Part shown: in pieces, positions 1-11,450 of the stretch
Layout of the letters: every line of letters begins with the position of its first letter
Position numbering within the stretch: position 1 is the first letter of the stretch
Position numbers and translations under genes: made by a program
Source: Cymodocea nodosa
Lineage: Eukaryota; Streptophyta; Magnoliopsida; Alismatales; Cymodoceaceae
Assembly: GCA_036874045.1 (NCBI GenBank)
Contig: JAZBRI010000003.1
Span: 6,336,501 to 6,400,500, forward strand
Direction: 5' to 3'
DNA length: 64,000 nt
The notes under the pieces: generated by a model
The model's database searches: none
The model's input: only the letters and a program-made list of their open reading frames with translations
What the model was told of the DNA's origin: nothing

Positions 1-540
1 CTATGCCTTCATAAATTATACTTATTAATTGTGTTTTACTCATTGCATGATGTGGACATTGAGTCAGTAAATCTTTAAATCTTTCAAAATATTTCCAGAA
101 TGATTCACCCTATTTTTGGCTACACATTAATATTTCTTTTTTCTTTTTAATCGTTTGATGTGTTGGATAATATTTTTCCAGAAAAACATAGCAAAATTCA
201 GTCCATGCAAAAATTGAATCAAGCGACAGAATATATAACCATATCTTAGCTGTGTCTTTTAAAGCAGAAGAGATATATCTAAGTTTAATAGCAACTATAC
301 TCATGTTTGACATTTTCATCATTTGACAAACTTCGTTAAATTCTCTAAGGAAATAATAGGCATCCTCTCTTTCTAATCCATGAAAATGTGGCAATTGACT
401 AATATAATTAGATTTCAGTTCAAACCTATCTCCCTCAAAGTTTGGCAATCGAATACATGAAGATTCATCAACTAATTCAAGATACAGAATTTCTCCAAAT
501 GGTTTTTCTACTGGAGCAGCCATCTCAACGTTCTCTTTTA
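1..540 (-). mobile_element. Ty3/gypsy (Athila/Tat-like) gag fragment
   Basis: The minus strand reads as a retrotransposon gag domain: the stretch with FELKSNYISQL, then AIKLRYISSALKDTAKIW and FLEKYYPTHQT, follows the usual order of plant Athila/Tat gag (FELK..., ...LRLFPFSLRDKAKAWL..., KFLxKYFP). The fragment runs off the left edge of the window. It is an old, broken copy; no matching pol lies next to it inside the window, so it belongs to an element other than the one whose integrase lies at 4.4-6.0 kb. Family assignment rests on motif recognition by eye. Confidence 0.8.
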
Positions 541-1620
541 AAGAAATGTTAGTTACACCCTAAAGGATTTCGTTAAAGTCCAGTTCAGAAAATGTTTTAG
601 TACGCCTCTGTGTTGAATATTCCTAGGTAGGTGTTCTTACTAATCGTTTAGTGCTTAGAGAATGAGTCCATGTGCTTATAAATAAACAGTAGAAGATTAA
701 TTACATACCAGTCTAAAGCTTTCCATTCAGTAAATATTTGTTTACGGATGAAGTCGAATCAGTTGCTTCTCCTTCCAGTTCCCCTAACGCTTTTCTCCTT
801 ACTTTTAAAAGTGCTAGTAACTCGTAAATAACATTCTATTATATATATATAATGCACATCCATAAAGTGAATAAATCTCGTTGCAAGAACGTGTCTTGCA
901 ACGTGCAGCATGGTTCCTATTTTTATGGGTACGTGTACCACAGCTAATTTCAAATTTTGGTAATCGCTAAACCGACGAAGTTTCGTTCATGGTTAAAAGA
1001 ATAATCATTCTACATAATCCGCGAACTAACCTCGTTGAGTTATAGATAACTCAACGGAACAATGTCGGTTACTGTTGCTAACTCCACGGACTAACTTCGT
1101 TGAGTTATAGATAACTCAACGGAGTGACCTTATATTATATTAATGACCTCGTGGAGTTAAATTTAACTTAACGAACTTACTTCGTTGAGTTAATACTTAG
1201 CAACCTCTAAGTTTACTTCTCGTAAGTACCTCTATGTTTTTTTCCTTTTTTTTCTGCTAACTGAAATAAAGTTAAATATATGTCATTAATGCAGCATTCT
1301 AATCAAAATTCGTTTAAATCCGAACATTATATAAATATTTAACTTGCAGTTCATTTCATATTATGCAAAATTTACATTTTACCTTGCAGCATGCAAATAT
1401 TTTCAAGCATCTATTATTTAATCCTATCATTCAGCAAACTGTAAATCTTTTTAAACATTCATGCATAATGTTCCACAAATTATATAACATTCAATATAGT
1501 TCATCCATTTCATCATTCTAAACACGCATGAAAAGTACATCTGAAAAATTTATATTCATTCATATGAATAAATTTACATTACAACTTAATCAGATATTTT
1601 TCATACAATTATATACAAGT
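541..1620. repeat. Non-coding retroelement debris with palindromic AACTCAACGGA units
   Basis: No gene is visible. At about 1,025-1,190 there are three to four back-to-back palindromes of the type CGTTGAGTTATAGATAACT followed by CAACGGA, the same unit that marks the LTRs further right. The stretch 1,300-1,620 is AT-rich and ends near 1,530 in CATTCTAAACA, the sequence that also closes the LTR copies at 8,992 and 13,781, so this may be LTR-derived. The body does not align by eye with those LTRs, so I do not call it an LTR. Confidence 0.5.
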
Positions 1621-3890
1621 CGACAAACAATACAGTTTAGTCTCTATTCCTAAGTTCATCTACTTCCTTTTGGAGTTTTTCTAATTGTTGCTCTAATTGG
1701 TTAATTCTCTCTACAGCTCTTGTAATGCCTCTAGAAGGTGCAACAATCTTTGAAGCTACAAAATTTCTACTCTTTCACTGAAATGGTTCTTAATCTGATC
1801 CTTTTTGATGCCCATTTAGTGAAATCGATACAATCCACCATCAGTAGTAGAATCAAATCTTCATAAAACAATTTCTTCTTCATTGTTCTCAGCTTGGAGA
1901 TAAAAACTACAGACCAATTTATTTGAATTCTATTTACAACTGCATATGTGACCCATTTAACAAAATGACTCAGTTCTATGTCATGGCCTTGTCGTTGATA
2001 AACATTCTTAATCAAAATGTTGGCTATCATGTGTGCTTTACCATTTAAATGTTTCAGTCTATTAAATAAAGGCACGCCAAGATTGATAGTCAAATTGTCC
2101 TTGATTTCTCGTTCTATCCATTCAACGACAGTTGTGCTTTCTAATATTTCTTTTCCTTCATTCTTTAATCCAAAAATGTTGTGAAGAAGCTTAGGTGTTA
2201 TCTGTACATCAACTTCCTCTACGTTGGAAATTAATTATCCTTCTTCTCTTAAGTTTGCATAAAAGTAGGGCACTAGATTTTCATATACTGCATGCCCTTT
2301 TTCTTGAGAAATAAATTTCAACAGACCTTGAAATTCAAATAATTCTTTAATTTCTTACATTGCGTCCCAATTTACTAGTCTACTATATATAATATCATAA
2401 CCCCTAATCTCTTGATATTTATTACAAGTTTCCTGACTCCAAAAATGTACTACATTCAGAATTGTTGCTTCAGTCGGGTTAGGAATGTGACTTTGTTGTT
2501 CTAGAGGGGTTTGCTCTTGATCTTCCTCTACCATAGGTTGAACTTGAAAATGTTCTGCAGATTCCTAAACTTTTGCTTCTGCTTTTGTCTGTGGTGGTGA
2601 GCCGGCAGAACTCTCCACTTTGTCTTGAATTGTTTCATTACATTCAGTAGAATTTGCAAAGTCATTTTTGTCCAAATGGCTTTGTTCAACTTCTTGTTCA
2701 TTTTCTGTTCTTTCTTCTTCCTCTTAACTACAAATTTGCACTGTCACTGTTCTTTTTGATTCTGTGGCAGATTGAGATGGAGTCACGGGCAATTCAGTTT
2801 CTGCCCTAATTTCTATTTCTTCTTCTTGTACAGGCTGCAGACTAATTTCAGCCTGTTTTTCTTCTTCTCTTTGCTTTTGCTACTACTACTCTTGCTCCTC
2901 CTCAGAATCGGATAGCAGGTTTATAAAAATTAGCTTTATAAGCCCTCTTGATATTGGTACTTCAAATTTAATCTCCTCTTGATATTCAGGCACTATCTCT
3001 TTTCCTTCCCTTCGTTTGATTAATTGTGTTTGGTCTTCCTCTTCTTCTTCTAAGATTAAATCTAAAAAAAAGTCTCTGCACGCCTTTGGGCCACAGGTAC
3101 TGGCTCTTCCTATTTAATTTTTTCAATATTTGCTGGTCTCAAAGGACCAACTTCAACTTTTCTTGCAGCAGGTCTGGCAATAGCTTCTTGATGTTGTTCC
3201 ACTTTGATTTTATATTGGGCTTTTAGCTTTTCTGCAGCCCTCCTCTTGCGAAGTGCATCAAATACCAGATGTGCTTTAGCTACTGCTAAATCTTCTGGTT
3301 TTCTTTGGTTTTTTCCCAACTTGAACTAGTCCTTGGAATTCTTTTAATTCCTCTTTAGTTGAAGGCCCCAACATTTTTGCTCGTGCCAACGACCTAAATG
3401 GTGCAACTGAAGGTCCTGGTTGCTGTTCCTCAAGAACAAGTCTTTTAGCAGTTGGCTCCTCCTGTTCTTCCTCTGCTTGTTGCTATCGCCTTATTGCACC
3501 CATTGCACGACTAGCAATGCGCTTTTTGAACCATAATCTAGCCTTGCGTTGGATTAGCTCTAAGGCTACTTCATTATTCAACCTGATTTTTCTTTCTTTA
3601 CTTAAAGTAAATTCTATTGCTATGATTTTTGTCTCTACTATCTTGGGTATTTGTATACCCAAATCAACTAAAAATTTTCTCAAGTTGAAGAGTTTTGGTT
3701 CTACCTTCTGTAGCTCTTTTTCTCTTGTCGTGTTTCGAATTTTCTACCGCGTGTGCCATTCCTCTAACTCTTTCAGAAATTGTGTTGTGTCAACTGCATC
3801 TTCCCAGAACTCGAGTGTCATCTTCCTCATTGTGGAGTTACACAACGACACGCAATCGCTCTGATCTCTACTGTTCTAAATTCTAAATGG
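1621..3890 (-). mobile_element. Extra ORF region of the Ty3/gypsy element (fossil)
   Basis: Minus-strand fragments in several frames encode a hydrophilic protein unlike gag or pol: a part with NLGVPLFNRLKHLNGKAHMI and FVKWVTYAVVNRIQINW (1,767-2,093), an acidic Glu-rich part (about 2,500-3,080), and Lys/Arg-rich helical parts (3,110-3,319 with DALRKRRAAEKLKAQ; 3,483-3,683). It lies 3' of integrase on the same strand, where Athila-lineage elements carry an additional ORF of uncertain, sometimes env-like, role. A second copy of its middle part lies at 8,993-9,240. No signal peptide or membrane segment is visible, so I do not call it an envelope protein. Broken in many places. Confidence 0.6.
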
Positions 3891-4380
3891 TTTGCCGGAT
3901 AATGCCCCTAAAACCCTAAGTTTCAGTCTAAATAACCCCTAAATTTAGGCAGGTAATCAGGTCATTTCTCGAACCAACTCTTGCTCTCTCATCTATAGTC
4001 TTAGCTACAGTACTTCGTTGAGTTACAGTTAACTCAATGGAATAAGTTTGTTGACTAACTTAAGACTCAACGGAGTAAGTTCGTTGAGTTAAGCGTAACT
4101 CAACGGACATCCCGTACAAATAGATATAATAATAATAATAATACTGAAGATAATAGTTTTTTTTTTTTTCTGTTTTTACCTATTTAACCGATACTATGTT
4201 TCGGTCAGACCAAAATTTTTTTACTGAAAATTAATATAGATTTTTTTATGTTCCGGTCATATCGATGGATCTAGTTCGTTGAACCGCAACAATTTTTTTT
4301 GTATTTTATAATATATATTTTTTAATTTATATTATGCAAATAAAATAAAAACTGATTTCTTACTAAGTAAAGCTCGAGTA
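3891..4380. repeat. Non-coding spacer with palindromic units
   Basis: Between the integrase end and the extra ORF lies an AT-rich spacer. Palindromes of the AACTCAACGGA type sit at about 4,014-4,110 in both orientations, followed by an (ATA)n run near 4,125 and a T-run at 4,158. No coding potential was recognised. Confidence 0.6.
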
Positions 4381-6050
4381 GTCATCTACTTTGACTTCTT
4401 CTATAATTCCAAATGAGCTTTTTGGTATTTTTAGAATAGGTCTAAGTTTTTATCCATTTACTTTAAAGATATTCTGATTTTTAGAATTTTCAATCTCAAT
4501 AGCTCCATAAGGATAAATATTTCGAACTATGTAAGGTCCTGCCCATCTAGATCTTAATTTTCCTAGATGGTTATGGAGTCTAGTCATGTAAAGATATATT
4601 TCTTGTCCTATTTCAAAGTTTTTTGGAATAATTTTCCTGTTATGCTAGAACTTTATTTTCTCTTTTTCTCTTACAATTTTCGAATAAGCTTCATTCCTAA
4701 ATTCTTCTAATTCAATTAATTGTATTTTCCTATTTTCAACAGCTTGATTTAAATTAGTGTTCAGAGTTTTTAATGCCCAATAAGCTTTATGTTCAATTTC
4801 AACTAGTAAATAACAACTTTTTCCATATACTAGCCTAAAAGGTGACATACCTAAGCTTGTCTTGTAAGCAGTTCTATAAGCCCAAAATGCATCTATCAAT
4901 CTATTAGCCCAATCTATTCTAGTAGAATTTACTACTTTTTCTAAGATTAATTTAATTTGTTTGTTAGCACTTTCTACTTATCCACTTGTTTGCGGATGAT
5001 ATGATGTTGCAATTTTGTGGTTTACTCCATATTTCTTCATTAAGGCTTCAAAACTTCTATTACAGAAATGAGTTCCTCTATCACTAATAATAGCTTTAGG
5101 TATTTCAAATCTGGCAAATATATTAGTTCTTATAAATTGTATTACCACTTTGTTGTCATTAGTTTTTGTAGGAATAGCTTCTGTCCATTTAGATACATAA
5201 TCCACCCCTAACAATATTTAATTAAATTGATTAGACATAGGAAATGGACCCATAAAATCTATTCCCCACACATCAAAGATTTCAACCTTAACAATAGGAT
5301 TAAGAGGCATCATATTCCTCTTTGATATTCTTCCTATTTGTTGACATCTTAAATAACTTAAGCAATATTTATGAGCATCTTTGAATAGTGTTGGCCAATA
5401 AAATCCACATTATAGAATTTTTGCAGCAGTTTTCCCTGAGCCAAAATGCCCTCCACAAGCTTGGTCATGACAGAAAGACAATATGCTTTGAAATTTAGTT
5501 TCTGGAACACACCTCCTTAAAACCAGATCAGGACATTTCTTAAATAAGTATGAGTCTTCGCAATAGTAATATTTTACTCTTGAGAAAAATAATTTCTTAT
5601 CCTGTCTATTGCAATCCTTAGGCGTTAAACCAGTAACTAAGTAATTAACTATGTATGCATACCAAGGTATTGTGTTGATCGTCATTAATTGTTCATTAGG
5701 AAAATTATCCTTAATTTCAATATTTGATTTTTCTATTTGTAATCTTGATAAATGATCTACTACTACATTCTCACAACCTTTTTTATCTTTAATTTCTAGA
5801 TCAAATTCTTTTAATAATAATATCCATCAGATCAATCTAGGCTTAGTCTCTTTTTTTACTATAAGATGTTTTAAAGCTGAATGATCCATGTATACTATTA
5901 CTTTAGCTCCAATTAGATATGATCTAAACTTTTCTAAGGCAAACACAACAGTTAATAGTTCTTTTTCAGTAGTTGTGTAATTAACTTTAAAACATAAAGT
6001 ATTCTAGTTTGTCCTAGAAATGATCTAATAGTTTTAAAGTGCATTCTTTA
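4381..6050 (-). mobile_element. Ty3/gypsy pol fragment: RNase H and integrase
   Basis: Read on the minus strand from high to low coordinates: an RNase H part (about 5,700-6,000), the zinc-binding H-C integrase head with RRCVPETKFQ, FCHDQACGGHFG and KTAAKIL (5,410-5,685), the catalytic core including VDYVSKWTEAIPTKTNDN and IISDRGTHFCN (4,978-5,214), a downstream part with [19 protein letters not shown] (4,645-4,899) and a C-terminal tail (about 4,390-4,640). This order and the CGGHF/KTAAKIL wording are characteristic of Athila/Tat elements. It is broken at several points and the reverse transcriptase expected before it is largely absent here. Fossil. Confidence 0.88.
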
Positions 6051-6730
6051 AATTCTCTTGCATTAATATTTTCTGTTTGCTGTATATTTTGCAAATTATG
6101 CAGATCTATAACATTATAATTTTCATTGTCCTGTTGCATAACTTGTATTTTCATTGTATATTCGTCCAATGCTTTTAATTTTGTTTCCAAATCATCTACC
6201 TCATTGCATTCTATTTTTGATCAATTTTCATTATGGTTTTTTAAGTTTCGTAAATTATATCCATTTTAGGTTCTGAATATACTTTCTTATAGTTTAATTG
6301 GTTGACTTCTTGTTGCTTACACATAAAGTATTCTAGTTTGTCCAAGTTTTGCTCTATACTACGCTCCAATCTGTCATACCTATCCCAAACTTCAGTATCT
6401 CTCAACATATTACACATTCTATACTAACCATCAATTGGGTAAACTATAGGATTCTCATACTCGGCTTTATTATATTGAGGATAATTCATTTGTTGTTCAT
6501 GAGATTTAACCATCTACAAATGTCTCAGTTTTAAACAGTCAAAAATGTCGTGACCTTTAAAATTGCAGAATTCACATATGCTAACTACAGGTTTCAAAAA
6601 TCTTTGAGCATAAGCATATGCCATATTCTCAATTATAGAAGTAAACAAACAACACTTTGGCTATTAAAACAAAACAGTTTTAACAGTTGCTTATATTAAT
6701 TCCCTTACAATAGCACTAGAAAACTTGTTT
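6051..6730 (-). mobile_element. gag leader/zinc-knuckle remnant of the same element
   Basis: The minus strand carries the 3' part of gag and a C-x2-C-x4-H-x4-C zinc knuckle (about 6,545-6,590, around CEFCNFKGHDIF). Very similar stretches occur at 10,641-11,430 and 13,782-14,104, so this is one of three copies of a gag leader. Directly beside it towards higher coordinates lies a primer-binding site, fixing the element's 5' end on the right. Broken. Confidence 0.7.
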
Positions 6731-6750
6731 GGATCTCCAGCACGGCACCA
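6731..6750 (-). other. Retroelement primer-binding site, tRNA-Asp type (degenerate)
   Basis: On the minus strand the sequence reads TGGTGCCGTGCTGGAGATCC, close to the TGGCGCCGTTGCCGGGGAT pattern complementary to the 3' end of plant tRNA-Asp and used by Athila/Tat elements. It sits exactly between the gag leader and the LTR, which supports both the call and the orientation. Confidence 0.7.
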
Positions 6751-8992
6751 GAAAACTTGAATTAGTTACCCAACAACGAGCCAAAAAAACTTGGATTTGT
6801 TAACTTCTGTTTTTACTTAGTTAATTTATCTTTATGCCTATATCACTAAATTCACTTTTTAAAAGTAAACAAACAACCTTTCACACAAATTAGATATTAA
6901 TTCCAATTTGTATTTTAACTGCAAGTGCACAGTGTCTATTGTATTAGTGTGCAAGTACAGGTCGATCCCACAGGGAATTGCTTAAGAATTGTAAACTGTT
7001 CTGTTTTTAACAATCAAATTTATATATTCAATAAGCTCTTCGTTGAGTTAACTGTAACTCAACGGACAAAGTTCGTTAAGTTATGGCTAACTCAACAGAC
7101 TAACCTCGTGGACTTAAGTTAACTCCACAAGCCTACCTTTCCTATTTAATACTGCTATTTACAGAGGAATTCGGCCAACCATTGGGCGGTTCCACAAATT
7201 GTAAATAACATCAATTAAGCTCTTTAATGTTAGTAAACACTGGATTTATCATTAGGTAATACTAACATTCAGATAATTCAAACAATAACCATTAAAATCT
7301 TTAAGTCTTTTGAACAAACCAATTTCAGTAAATTGTAAAACTAAAACAAACATAAAACAATCACAACACTAACAAAGATAACATTAATCACGATACAAAA
7401 CAAACAATACAACACTCAAATACAAAATATAAACACAAATAAGTTGTTTTTGATATTTTTGTTTTGATATGAGCATAGAAATGGGCGAAAGGTGAAATGT
7501 AAAGTAATCTCAATCGACAGTAAATACTTCCATCACTACATGCGATGCGATTACACCATTGAAAATTAAATCACTTACAATTCTATCTCCTCTCCCTATA
7601 GAATTGTGAGTTTAGAATTGCAAGATGATCTCCTCTTCAACATACAGGCATCAACCCGAAGGCAAGGCTAGAAGTTTTATGATCTTCTGAGATATGAGTT
7701 GACACTTGGTGAAAATGGCTTCCCTTCCTGCGACGCGATCACTCCTCACAGTGGTTGTCACGCATTGTGTTTGGCTCGGAATCAACCCGACATCAGGAAA
7801 GTATCCTCACAGACCTCTGATGGTTGGTGATTATGGTGGTGGTTATGGTGGTGGTGGTGGTGATGGTTGGTGTGGTACTTCAGAGAATTACCGACATTGC
7901 CTGCAAAAAGCTCGGTGATCCTCCTCTGCACACACTGGCCACACCCATCGGCCACACACCCTTCTTTTTCTTCTTTTCTTTTATATTTCCTCAATGGTAA
8001 CTGCTTCTGCTTAAATGATCGGTTGGATTTCCTTCATTTGTATCAACGACGATGATTTCTTCTCCCTACGTGATACGTGCGATCGTGGTTTTTCCTTCTA
8101 ACTGTCCTGTTTCTACAACCACTACAATGGCATATTAGAAAATAAATAGTCTGTGGAGTTACAGATAACTCAACGGACTTGCTTCGCTGATTTAACTATA
8201 AAACACGTGCATAAATTTAACTATCTGATGCTCAAGTGCATTTCGGATACTTACAAATTTAACTATCTGATGCCTAGATGCATTTCGGATAGTTACAAAC
8301 TTAACTATCCGATGCTTAGATGCATTTCGAATAGTTACAAATAACTCATCGATATATAACTTAAGTCAATCTTCGAGATCACGACACATGTTAGTAGTAT
8401 TTTTATAATAAAAGAAACATTTCGGAGAGTTACAAGTCTAACTATCCGATGCTCAGATGCATTTCGGATAGTTAGAGATAACTCACTGAAAATCCACTTA
8501 AGTCATTCACCTAGAACATGACACGTGTCCACAGCTATTTTATAAATAAAAGGAGATTTCGGAGAGTTACACATGTAACTATCCGATGCCCAACTGCAAT
8601 TTTGGATTGTTATAGATAACTCACCGAAAGTTCACTTAAGTCATGCATTATGGTTTCGACACATGTACTTCAGGAAATAATAAAATATTCTTTTAAAACA
8701 TAACTGTTCAGCAATTTAAACATAACTGTTTGGTACCTATTCGGTATGTTAAACATAACTATCTGAAATAACAGAAAATTCGTATACTTAAGAATTTCAC
8801 AGCTTGCAATTTACCGACAGTTCAAAAATGTACTAAATTAACATTAATTCCCTAGAATTATACATATTCTTTCATTAAAGCATATAATAGTGCAATTATA
8901 ACATAATGGCTTAATTCTCATATGATAAGCTAAATATTATGCAATTAACCATCATTTAACCATTAATATTATGCACTTTTTCATTCTAAACA
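6751..8992 (-). mobile_element. Ty3/gypsy LTR copy 1 (about 2.24 kb)
   Basis: This LTR starts (in plus coordinates) right after the primer-binding site and ends at CATTCTAAACA; on the minus strand that is a TGTTTAGAATG start. Contents in plus order: the leader motif CTGCAAGTGCACAGTG (6,918-6,983), palindromic AACTCAACGGA units (7,035-7,125), the CCAACCATTGGGCGG motif (7,177), two TGCGAYGCGAT motifs (7,541; 7,729), an expanded GGT/GAT tract (7,822-7,880), palindromes again (8,150-8,185), a run of GGATAGTT palindromes (8,215-8,680), and an AT-rich end. The best-preserved long LTR of the set. ORF-like openings inside it are not genes. Confidence 0.75.
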
Positions 8993-9240
8993 TGTGCCTT
9001 TCCATTAAGTACCTGAGTCTATTCATTAATGGCACACTAAGGTCGCTGGCTATGCATTGTTTAATTTCTTGTTCAGCCCATTCCACTAGAGTTGTTTCTT
9101 CTAGAATTTCAATTCCTTCATTTCTTAGTCCAAAAATATTGTGGAGAAGCTCTGGTGTTATCAGTACATCAGCTTGCTCCATGTTAGAAATTAATCATCT
9201 TTCTCCTTCTCTCAAATTGGCATAAATACTGCTATTCATA
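8993..9240 (-). mobile_element. Fragment of the family's extra ORF
   Basis: The minus strand reads ITPELLHNIFGLRNEGIEIL and neighbours, which matches the segment near 2,090-2,230 nearly word for word. It abuts the outer end of LTR copy 1, exactly where the 3' internal end of a neighbouring element should lie in an LTR-sharing array. Broken, short. Confidence 0.7.
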
Positions 9241-9720
9241 AAGGAATTTGACAATCCATTAAGTGGTTTCACAAAATGTAAATAATATCAATTAAGCTTT
9301 TAATGTTAGTTTATCGAGTATTTATTGTTATTCAATACTAACATTCAGATATTTCAAATAGTAACCATTAAGATTTTATTATTCTGTACAAATTAATTTC
9401 AGTAATCAATAAAACTATTTTTTATTTTCTAAATCAACTAAATATAAAACATTCACAATATTGACAATAATAACATTAATCATGATACAAAACAAATAAC
9501 ACATAATTGCTAACTACAAACATAGATAATTAGTTTGTTTTTAGGATTTTTGTTTTGATATGTTCCTAAAGATGAATGAAAGGTGAAATGTAAAAATTCT
9601 CTATCGATAATAAGGATTTTTGTCATTACATGCGACGCGATTATACTACTAAAAATTTAATTACTTACAGTCATACCTCCTCTCCTTATAAAATTGCAAA
9701 CTGTTTAAGTTGTTTGTAAA
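9241..9720 (-). mobile_element. Ty3/gypsy LTR fragment
   Basis: This matches the part of LTR copy 1 from about 7,150 to 7,600 (the TACTGCTATTCA... motif, AATCCATTAAGTGG in place of CCATTGGGCGG, ACATGCGACGCGATTATAC), and then stops against reverse-transcriptase sequence. It is the truncated 3' LTR side of the element whose gag/RT lie at 9,721-11,430. Confidence 0.65.
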
Positions 9721-10640
9721 GTTAAATTAGAAAACTCAAATAATAATGAATTGTATCTCAAATGTGGTTGGTGTATTGCATAATCCGAATGACATTCTTT
9801 TAAAAGCATAAGTTCCATTAAGACATGTGAAAGTTGTTTTCTCTTGATCCTCTAATGATATTGGGACTTGGTTATATCCTGAATACCTATTTAAGAAACA
9901 AAAATATTCTTACCCTACTAATTTCTCTAACATTTGATCTATAAAAGGTAAGGGAAAATGATCCTTCTTAGTTGCAACATTCACCTTTCTATAGTTTATA
10001 CACACTTTCTAGCCTAATTGAATTATAGTAGGTATCTTTTACTTTTCTTCTAGGGTATCTTATACTTCTATCTGCTCATTGAATGACAATCTAAATAGCG
10101 ATTAAGCCTTCTAATCTTAAGGATGCAAATATATCACTAGGTATAACATTTATACCCGCACCTACGTTTATTAAAGTACTTTCCAAAATGGTATTTCTTA
10201 TGATGCATGATATAATAGGGATTCCTAGATCAAATAACTTTTTAGGAATTCGTGACAAAAATAAAGAACTATTTTGCTCAGCTAAAAGACTTTTCTTAAA
10301 ATTTTTTGCTCTCTTTTCTTAGTACACCAATTCTTAAGAAATTTAGCACAATGTAGCATTTTCTGCAATAAATCTAACAAAGGAATGTTAACTTGTACTT
10401 TTTCAAAATTTCTCTAATTTTTTCTTATTTTTCAAGAGATGTTTGATTTAATCTTTCAAGATAGGGTGCTAATGATTGTGATTTATAAGCTTCTTTTTCT
10501 TTCATTTCATTCTGTTGATCATTTTTAGTCTCATTTTCAGATTCAAATTTTTTTTCATTGATTCCTTAATATTCAGACATTTCATGTTCTTTTTCATTTT
10601 AAATTTCAATTTTTACTTACCTCCATTTTGTTTTCTTTTT
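9721..10640 (-). mobile_element. Ty3/gypsy protease and reverse-transcriptase fragment
   Basis: On the minus strand 9,740-10,080 gives reverse-transcriptase wording typical of Athila/Tat (a CINYRKVN-like stretch, KKDHFPLPFIDQMLEKL, YSGYNQ, EDQEKTTFTC). The neighbouring 10,090-10,300 resembles the aspartic protease region of the same lineage (GAGINVIPSDIFASL, then ADRS). Only the N-terminal part of RT is present; RNase H and integrase are absent. Broken at several points. Confidence 0.8.
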
Positions 10641-11430
10641 GAATTTATGATGATACATCAGTTCCAGATCTTAATGTTATACATACATCTTTCAAATTTT
10701 CATTTCTTTCACGATGTTCTTGTATTACCATTTCATTTTCATGATTTTGATTTTTAATTGTTTCCAGTTTATCTTTTGTTAATTTACATTTCTTAACTCC
10801 TATTTCATTGATATTTTCTTTTATCTTTATGTTTTGCAAATTATGTAGATTTTCAATATTGAAATTTTCATTTGTTTTCTCATTTTGTATAACTTGTAAT
10901 TTCATTGTAAATTCATCTAGTGCTTTAAGCTTTCTTTCCAAATCATCTAATCTTATTGCATTCAATTTTTGATCAATTTTCATTATGATATTGATTTTAG
11001 GTTCTGTATAATTTTTCTAATAGTTTATTTGATTGACTTCTTATTGATAATACATGTATTGTTCTAGTTTGTCTAAGTTTTACTCTAAACTACATACAAG
11101 ACTATCATACCTATTCCAAACTTCATTGTCTCTCGACATATTACTTGTTCTAAACTAACTATTAGTTAGGTAAACTATAGGATTCTCATACTCAGTTCTA
11201 TTATATTTGATATAATTCATTTGTTGTTCATGTGATCTAACCATCTACAATCATTTCAATTTCAAACAATCAGCAATGTCATAACCTTCTAAATTGCAGA
11301 ATTCACATATGTTAACTATAGGTTTCAGAAATTTTTAAGCATAATCAAATGTCATATTCTCAATTATAAAAATACACAACACTCCCTCTGCTATTAAAAC
11401 AAAATAGCATTACAATTGCTTAGCTTTTTC
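10641..11430 (-). mobile_element. Ty3/gypsy gag 3' part with zinc knuckle
   Basis: The stretch 10,645-10,983 reads on the minus strand as a long Lys/Glu-rich helix ending in CITLRSGTDVSS, matching the conserved AITLRSG motif that precedes protease in Athila/Tat gag. The part at 11,275-11,320 holds the CEFCNLEG...DC zinc knuckle. It continues 9,721-10,640 on the same strand and is bounded by a primer site at 11,431, so gag, protease and partial RT here are one element. Broken. Confidence 0.8.
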
Positions 11431-11450
11431 AATCCACGGCAACAACGCCA
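11431..11450 (-). other. Retroelement primer-binding site, tRNA-Asp type
   Basis: Minus strand reads TGGCGTTGTTGCCGTGGATT, a near match to the tRNA-Asp-complementary site of Athila/Tat elements and better preserved than the one at 6,731. It lies between gag and LTR copy 2. Confidence 0.8.

Noticed and set aside
3110-3319. Lys/Arg-rich 69-codon frame as a host DNA-binding protein
   Set aside because: It lies in the run of same-strand fragments 3' of gypsy integrase and is best taken as part of the element's extra ORF.
7706-7994. His- and Gly-rich reading frames (HHHHHHHHNHHH-type)
   Set aside because: Translation of the GGT/GAT minisatellite inside a gypsy LTR, not a protein gene.
8200-8700. 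Regularly spaced repeats that could suggest a CRISPR-like array
   Set aside because: Units are imperfect palindromes without unique spacers, inside a plant retrotransposon LTR.
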